A DNA stretch of 8,998 nt from Thermoplasmata archaeon (lineage in GTDB: Archaea; Thermoplasmatota; Thermoplasmata; Lutacidiplasmatales; UBA184): the NCBI GenBank assembly GCA_021848165.1, contig JAJZMW010000153.1, positions 1 through 8,998 on the forward strand, in the 5' to 3' direction. Positions within the stretch are counted from its first letter, which is position 1. Each line of letters starts with the position of its first letter. Position numbers and translations under genes: made by a program. The notes beneath the pieces are model-generated. The model saw only the letters and a program-made list of their open reading frames with translations. It was not told the origin of the DNA and made no database searches. Positions 5,939-8,998 of the stretch are shown here, one piece after another.

Positions 5939-5946
5939 GAAATACT
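5939..5946 (-). promoter_or_regulatory. TATA-like box for the 186-residue hypothetical protein
   Basis: On the - strand this reads AGTATTTC, an A+T-rich island. It predicts a start near 5916 and a leader of under 10 bases, which excludes the upstream ATG at 5959 as the start codon. Confidence 0.5.
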
Positions 5947-5999
5947 CTCGGTTCGACACGAGACGCGCGACCGGACCGGCGTTCGGGGCCGTCGCATCG

Positions 6000-6007
6000 G
6001 ATAAATC
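6000..6007 (+). promoter_or_regulatory. TATA box for the MscS-like gene, predicting a leaderless mRNA
   Basis: GATAAATC is centred about 28 bases before the ATG at 6031. This puts transcription start at or next to the start codon. There is no ribosome-binding site, consistent with leaderless translation. Confidence 0.6.
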
Positions 6008-6030
6008 GGCCCGGGGACCTCCCGCGCCCG

Positions 6031-6558
6031 ATGGACGCCGAGCAGCTTGCGGAGCTCGTCGGGGGATCCGCCGCGATCGTGACGGTGTGCGTCGGATTCT
6101 TCGAGGGGATCGGGCGCGCGCTCGGCCGCGTCGCGCGACGCGCCGGGGCGCGCCGCCCGACGACCCGCGCGATCCTCGAGACCGCTCGCATCCTCGGGGT
6201 GGGGATCGCGGCGATCGGCGTCGTGACCTACACGGGGCTCGCCTCCGTCCTCACCGTGCTCACGCTCTCCGGTCTGATCGGGCTGGTCCTTTCTCTCGCC
6301 CTCCAGGCCACGCTCAGCAACGTGGTCTCGGGGATCCTGCTCCTCAGCGACCGCTTGATCCGTTTCGACGATGAGGTGACCTACGGCGCGATCCACGGTC
6401 GCGTGATCCGGGTGGCGCTGCGGAGCACGTGGATCGCCACGGACGCGGGCGCGATCGCGGTGGGCGGGAACACGAACCTGCTCAACGGGCCCCTCATCAA
6501 CCACACCGCCTCCCCCCAATTCGCCGCGCGGTTCCACGACCCCCCGCCGGCGGCATAG
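6031..6558 (+). CDS. Small MscS-family mechanosensitive channel-like protein
   Basis: This 175-residue membrane protein has three hydrophobic segments (about 11-30, 50-70 and 73-104). The third and what follows match the MscS pore helix and beta domain. Gly/Ala-rich GLIGLVLSLALQATLSNVVSG (81-101) lines the pore, DRLIRFDDEV (107-116) leads into the beta barrel, and RVIRVALRSTWIAT plus GGNTNLLNGPLIN (145-157) are its conserved strand and Asn turn. The family would open under membrane tension to release solutes. E. coli MscS is 286 residues; this protein ends right after the beta domain and lacks the C-terminal alpha/beta domain forming the cytoplasmic cage. Whether it gates normally is open. 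It starts at the ATG placed for leaderless translation. Confidence 0.85.
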   Translation: MDAEQLAELVGGSAAIVTVCVGFFEGIGRALGRVARRAGARRPTTRAILETARILGVGIAAIGVVTYTGLASVLTVLTLSGLIGLVLSLALQATLSNVVSGILLLSDRLIRFDDEVTYGAIHGRVIRVALRSTWIATDAGAIAVGGNTNLLNGPLINHTASPQFAARFHDPPPAA

Positions 6559-6610
6559 CCGGGGGACCGGTGCCGAGAGCTCATCTGGGCGACGCGCTCC
6601 GCACGGGAGG

Positions 6611-7030
6611 ATGAGCGGCCGCGGGACCGGGGCGAGTTGGGTCGTCGCTCTGACGGTCCTCGCGATCGCGTGGCTGGTCCTCCTCGCCGCTCTCGTGACC
6701 GCCTACGGCCCGACCCCTTCGTCGCCGTGGGTCGGTACGCTCCACACGGTCGGGGCGGGCGCGCTGCTGCTCCTCGTGCTCGCGGGGGCGGCCGGGGCGA
6801 TCGCGCTGCGCGCGCGCGCCCCCCTCCTGTGGCCCCCGGCGGTCGCCGCCCTCGCCGTGCTGATCGTCACCGCCGCCTTCGGAATGCTCTTCGCCGCGGG
6901 GCTCCTCCCCCTCTCGCTCGCCCCGCTGCAGTTCGCCTTCTTGGGCGCGACCCTGCTCCTGCTCGTCGTCCTCCTCGCTCGGGCGCGCGGCGCCGTCGCC
7001 ACCGCGGCTCCCCGGTCACCCCCTTCATAG
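6611..7030 (+). CDS. Four-helix integral membrane protein, unknown function
   Basis: This 139-residue, very hydrophobic protein has four predicted membrane helices at about 10-31, 41-66, 73-97 and 104-124, joined by short loops. I see no motif that identifies it. The start ATG directly abuts GGGAGG (6605-6610), too close to act as a normal ribosome-binding site, so the exact start is uncertain. It sits 52 bases after the MscS-like gene and 22 bases before moaA on the same strand and may belong to either unit. Confidence 0.68.
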   Translation: MSGRGTGASWVVALTVLAIAWLVLLAALVTAYGPTPSSPWVGTLHTVGAGALLLLVLAGAAGAIALRARAPLLWPPAVAALAVLIVTAAFGMLFAAGLLPLSLAPLQFAFLGATLLLLVVLLARARGAVATAAPRSPPS

Positions 7031-7052
7031 GGGGTCGTGACATCGTCGGGGC

Positions 7053-8027
7053 GTGCTGAGCGACGCCTACGGGCGGGTCGTCACCGACCTCCGCATCAGC
7101 GTGACGAAGCGGTGCAACTTCTCCTGCGTCTACTGCCACGACGAAGGCCTCGGCCCGACCCATCGGCCGCGGGCCCCGCACGAGGAGGAGGTCTCCCCCC
7201 GCGAGGTCGAGCGGATCGTCCGCGTCGCCCGGGAGTTCGGGATCCGCTCCATCAAATATACGGGGGGCGAACCGCTCGTCCGCCCGGATCTGGAGGAGAT
7301 CGTCGATCGGACCGTTCGCCACGTTCCCGATGTGTCGCTGACGACCAACGGCTCGATGCTCGAGTCTCGGGCCGAGGGCCTCCGCGAAGCGGGGGTCAAG
7401 CGGGTCAACGTCTCGGTCGACTCGGTCCGACCCGAAGAGTTCCGTTCGATCCGCGGCGGGGCGCTCGCCCCGGTCCTGCGCGGGATCCGGGCCGCGCTGC
7501 GCGTCGGCCTCAAGCCGGTCAAGTTGAACATGGTCGTCCTCCGCCAGACGATCGACCGCCTCCCCGAGATGATCGACTACGTGGCGGCGGGCGAGGGCCT
7601 CAAGCTGCAGCTGATCCAGTTCATGCCCGAGCTCGTGCAGCACCGCGACTGGATGATCGACATCGGATCGCTGCGCCGCTGGCTCGAGGCGCACGCGGAG
7701 AAGGTGCTCGTCCGGGAGATGCACCATCGTCGCATCTACCTCTTCCGCGGCGCGGAGGTCGAGCTGGTCGATCCGGTGCACAATCCGGAGTTCTGCGCGA
7801 ACTGCCACCGGGTCCGGGTGACCCACAAGGGAGAGCTCAAAGGCTGCTTGAACCGCAGCGACGACCTCGTACCGACCCGCGGTCTCAGCGACGAGGAGCT
7901 CCGCGAGGCGTTCCGCCGCGTCGTCGCCCAACGGGTGCCGTACTACGGCGCCTACCATCGGGACCTCCCCGCCCGGGAGGATCTCCCGCCGTTCCCCACC
8001 CTTGGACCCGTGCGATCCAGCGGTTGA
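7053..8027 (+). CDS. moaA: GTP 3',8-cyclase MoaA (molybdenum cofactor biosynthesis)
   Basis: This 324-residue radical SAM enzyme converts GTP to 3',8-cyclo-GTP, the first step of molybdopterin synthesis. The N-terminal cluster motif C21-x3-C25-x2-C28 lies in RCNFSCVYC, with TDLRISVTKR before it as in the family. The SAM-contacting TGGEPL (70-75) and TTNGS (97-101) follow. The C-terminal GTP-binding cluster is C248-x2-C251-x13-C265, spanning FCANCHRVRV with the two Arg expected to hold the substrate. The C-terminus does not end in the GG seen in bacterial MoaA; I am unsure whether archaeal members need it. Position 68 is Lys (IKYTGGEP) where bacterial enzymes have Arg. The start is GTG at 7053. 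A weak TATA-like TTCATA (7024-7029) lies at leaderless spacing, and there is no good ribosome-binding site. No other cofactor gene is in view. Confidence 0.93.
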   Translation: MLSDAYGRVVTDLRISVTKRCNFSCVYCHDEGLGPTHRPRAPHEEEVSPREVERIVRVAREFGIRSIKYTGGEPLVRPDLEEIVDRTVRHVPDVSLTTNGSMLESRAEGLREAGVKRVNVSVDSVRPEEFRSIRGGALAPVLRGIRAALRVGLKPVKLNMVVLRQTIDRLPEMIDYVAAGEGLKLQLIQFMPELVQHRDWMIDIGSLRRWLEAHAEKVLVREMHHRRIYLFRGAEVELVDPVHNPEFCANCHRVRVTHKGELKGCLNRSDDLVPTRGLSDEELREAFRRVVAQRVPYYGAYHRDLPAREDLPPFPTLGPVRSSG

Positions 8028-8628
8028 GCCGTCCGAAGCGCGCCGGGGCCGACCCCCGGGCCAAAAGCCAGGGCCACAGACCCCCGTAGACGCCGCAGTC
8101 GGCGAGGCTCGGCTGGTCGAGGAGATACTCCCGTCCGACGAGCATCCGGTCGATCCGCTCGAAGTGGGGCATCACCGCGGCGTCCAGCTCGGCGCGACGG
8201 GCCCGGAGCGAGTCGAACGAGCCGCGGGTGCGGCTTTGCATCTCTTCGAAGACCCAGGCTTCCACGGGATCCCGGAACTGCGCGCCGATCTCGGTCACGA
8301 CCGCCGGCCAGACCCGCGCTTCGAGGACCTCGTGTCCCCAGTTCTCCAGGGTCTCGGCGAGCGCCGCGCGCCCGGGCGGGTAGAGCGTCGGCGCGGGGGC
8401 GAGGCGCTCCACGTAGCGCGGCAGATCCTCCCAGGCGACGATGCGGTGTCCGTGGCGCATCGCCGGCGCGTAATCCTGATGGGTGTCGCGCAGGAGGCGG
8501 CGCTTGTCGTGATACGGGACCTCGACGGTGTCGAACCGGATCCCCTTGAGCGCGAGGGCGCGCTCGATGCACGCGCAGTAGTGGCTCGGGCGGAGCGAGT
8601 AGAGAACGGGCCGGGGCGCCACGTTCAC
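7885..8628 (-). CDS. Glutathione S-transferase-like protein
   Basis: This 247-residue protein has two GST-type domains. Residues about 8-77 form a thioredoxin-like N-terminal domain: PVLYSLRPSHYCACIERALALKG fits the first strand, active-site turn and helix, with Ser/Cys residues at the catalytic site, and DLPRYVERL closes it. Residues about 88-208 are helical with the C-terminal hallmark YLLDQPSLADCGVYGG (168-183). Start: the GTG at 8628 overlaps the stop of the peptidase gene by four bases (GTGA), indicating translational coupling. The longer frame to 8751 is antisense-like Pro/Arg-rich sequence inside the peptidase. The last 47 residues run antisense to moaA; those after about 211 are Arg/Gly-rich filler, so the functional protein probably ends near there. 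The substrate is unknown, and many archaea lack glutathione. Confidence 0.8.
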   Translation of the reverse strand: MNVAPRPVLYSLRPSHYCACIERALALKGIRFDTVEVPYHDKRRLLRDTHQDYAPAMRHGHRIVAWEDLPRYVERLAPAPTLYPPGRAALAETLENWGHEVLEARVWPAVVTEIGAQFRDPVEAWVFEEMQSRTRGSFDSLRARRAELDAAVMPHFERIDRMLVGREYLLDQPSLADCGVYGGLWPWLLARGSAPARFGRLNRWIARVQGWGTAGDPPGRGGPDGRRRSTAPVGRRRGGTPRGAPRR

Positions 8629-8998
8629 CACCCCACGGGCCGGCCCCGGTTCTGCCGATCGAGCCACTCCTGGAGGGGGCGGAAGTACTCGAGGAGGCCG
8701 TCCGCGCTCATGCTCCGGGTCCCGGCGATCGCGGCGAGGGCCTCCGGCCACGGGCGAGAGGACCCCATCGCCAGCATCGCGCCGAGCGCCTCCCCCGCCT
8801 CGGGGTGGCCGTAGATCGACACCCGGTGCAGCGGTCCGGTCGCGCGGATCTTGCGCGCCAGCGCTCGGTGGAACTGGAACTGGAGGACGTGGGCGAGGAA
8901 GTAGCGCATGTAGGGAACGCTCGCCGGCACGTGGAACTTCGCCCCGGCGTCGAACTCCTCTTCCCCGCGCGGCCGAGCGGGGCGGATCCCCTGGTACC
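8625..8998 (-). CDS. M2-family peptidase (ACE-like peptidyl-dipeptidase), C-terminal part
   Basis: These are the last 123 residues of a zinc metallopeptidase; the catalytic HExxH lies beyond the right edge. The visible part matches the M2 C-terminus closely: YQG-x-R-P near the edge, FDAGAKFHVPASVPYMRYF (15-33), LQFQFH, then GPLHRVSIYG, AMGSSRPWPEAL and the ending LQEWLDRQNRGRPVGW. Residues equivalent to human ACE Lys511, His513, Tyr520, Arg522 and Tyr523 are all present (K20, H22, Y29, R31, Y32). The two Cys of the conserved ACE C-terminal disulfide are both replaced (Ala in HRALA, Val in LHRV). The frame is open to the window edge, so a GTG at 8930 is not the start. It is followed by the coupled GST-like gene. 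Confidence 0.93.
   Translation of the reverse strand, partial: YQGIRPARPRGEEEFDAGAKFHVPASVPYMRYFLAHVLQFQFHRALARKIRATGPLHRVSIYGHPEAGEALGAMLAMGSSRPWPEALAAIAGTRSMSADGLLEYFRPLQEWLDRQNRGRPVGW

Noticed and set aside
7252..7261. TATA-like AAATATA inside moaA
   Set aside because: It encodes the conserved IKYTGGEP motif and no gene starts about 27 bases downstream.
8629..8751. N-terminal 41-residue extension of the GST-like protein
   Set aside because: It lies inside the peptidase coding sequence in another frame and is Pro/Arg-rich; the overlapping GTG at 8628 is the natural start.
1..8998. CRISPR arrays, insertion sequences or long repeats
   Set aside because: No repeated spacer pattern, transposase motif or terminal inverted repeats were seen; the only long internal similarity is between the two permease halves at protein level.

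Overview
The window is very G+C-rich and most likely archaeal. The strongest evidence is two neighbouring tRNA genes interrupted by introns that fold into the bulge-helix-bulge (BHB) motif cut by archaeal splicing endonuclease. A+T-rich TATA-like boxes also sit about 27-30 bases before several starts, including one that implies a leaderless mRNA, and no tRNA encodes its CCA end. The gene content (fused NitT/TauT-type permease, AAA-associated domain protein, archaeal-looking MoaA) would suit a high-G+C member of Thermoplasmatota, but that placement is a guess. Noncanonical, multiple tRNA introns are better known from Thermoproteota.

Layout. At the left edge is the 3' end of a membrane-protein gene (2-166, +). 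It converges on a PPP-family Ser/Thr phosphatase (141-1016, -). Directly upstream of the phosphatase on the same strand lie tRNA-Leu(TAG) with two introns (1045-1190) and tRNA-Gln(CTG) with one intron in the T-loop (1218-1324), behind a TATA box near 1354. These three genes look like one transcription unit. Going right on the + strand are a fused two-domain ABC permease (1498-3291), its ATPase (3343-4143) and a stand-alone AAA-associated domain protein (4209-4814). Together they form a nitrate/sulfonate/taurine-type importer unit with no substrate-binding protein in view. After about 360 bases without a gene comes an intron-less tRNA-Ala(CGC) (5178-5249, +).

An unrecognised protein (5348-5908, -) and a short MscS-like channel (6031-6558, +) are divergently transcribed. 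They are followed on the + strand by a four-helix membrane protein (6611-7030) and MoaA of molybdenum cofactor synthesis (7053-8027). Converging on moaA is a two-gene unit on the - strand: the C-terminus of an M2-family (ACE-like) peptidase (8625-8998, cut by the window edge), coupled by a 4-base overlap to a glutathione S-transferase-like protein (7885-8628).

The most interesting point is the intron cluster. Both - strand tRNAs carry a 33-34 nt intron at the same T-loop position (59/60), and tRNA-Leu has another in the D-arm. All three junctions share the pattern AA|Y at the 5' site and AC|Y at the 3' site. The tRNA-Leu gene also shows that the long upstream reading frame of the phosphatase is wrong: its first 30 codons lie inside or just after the tRNA.
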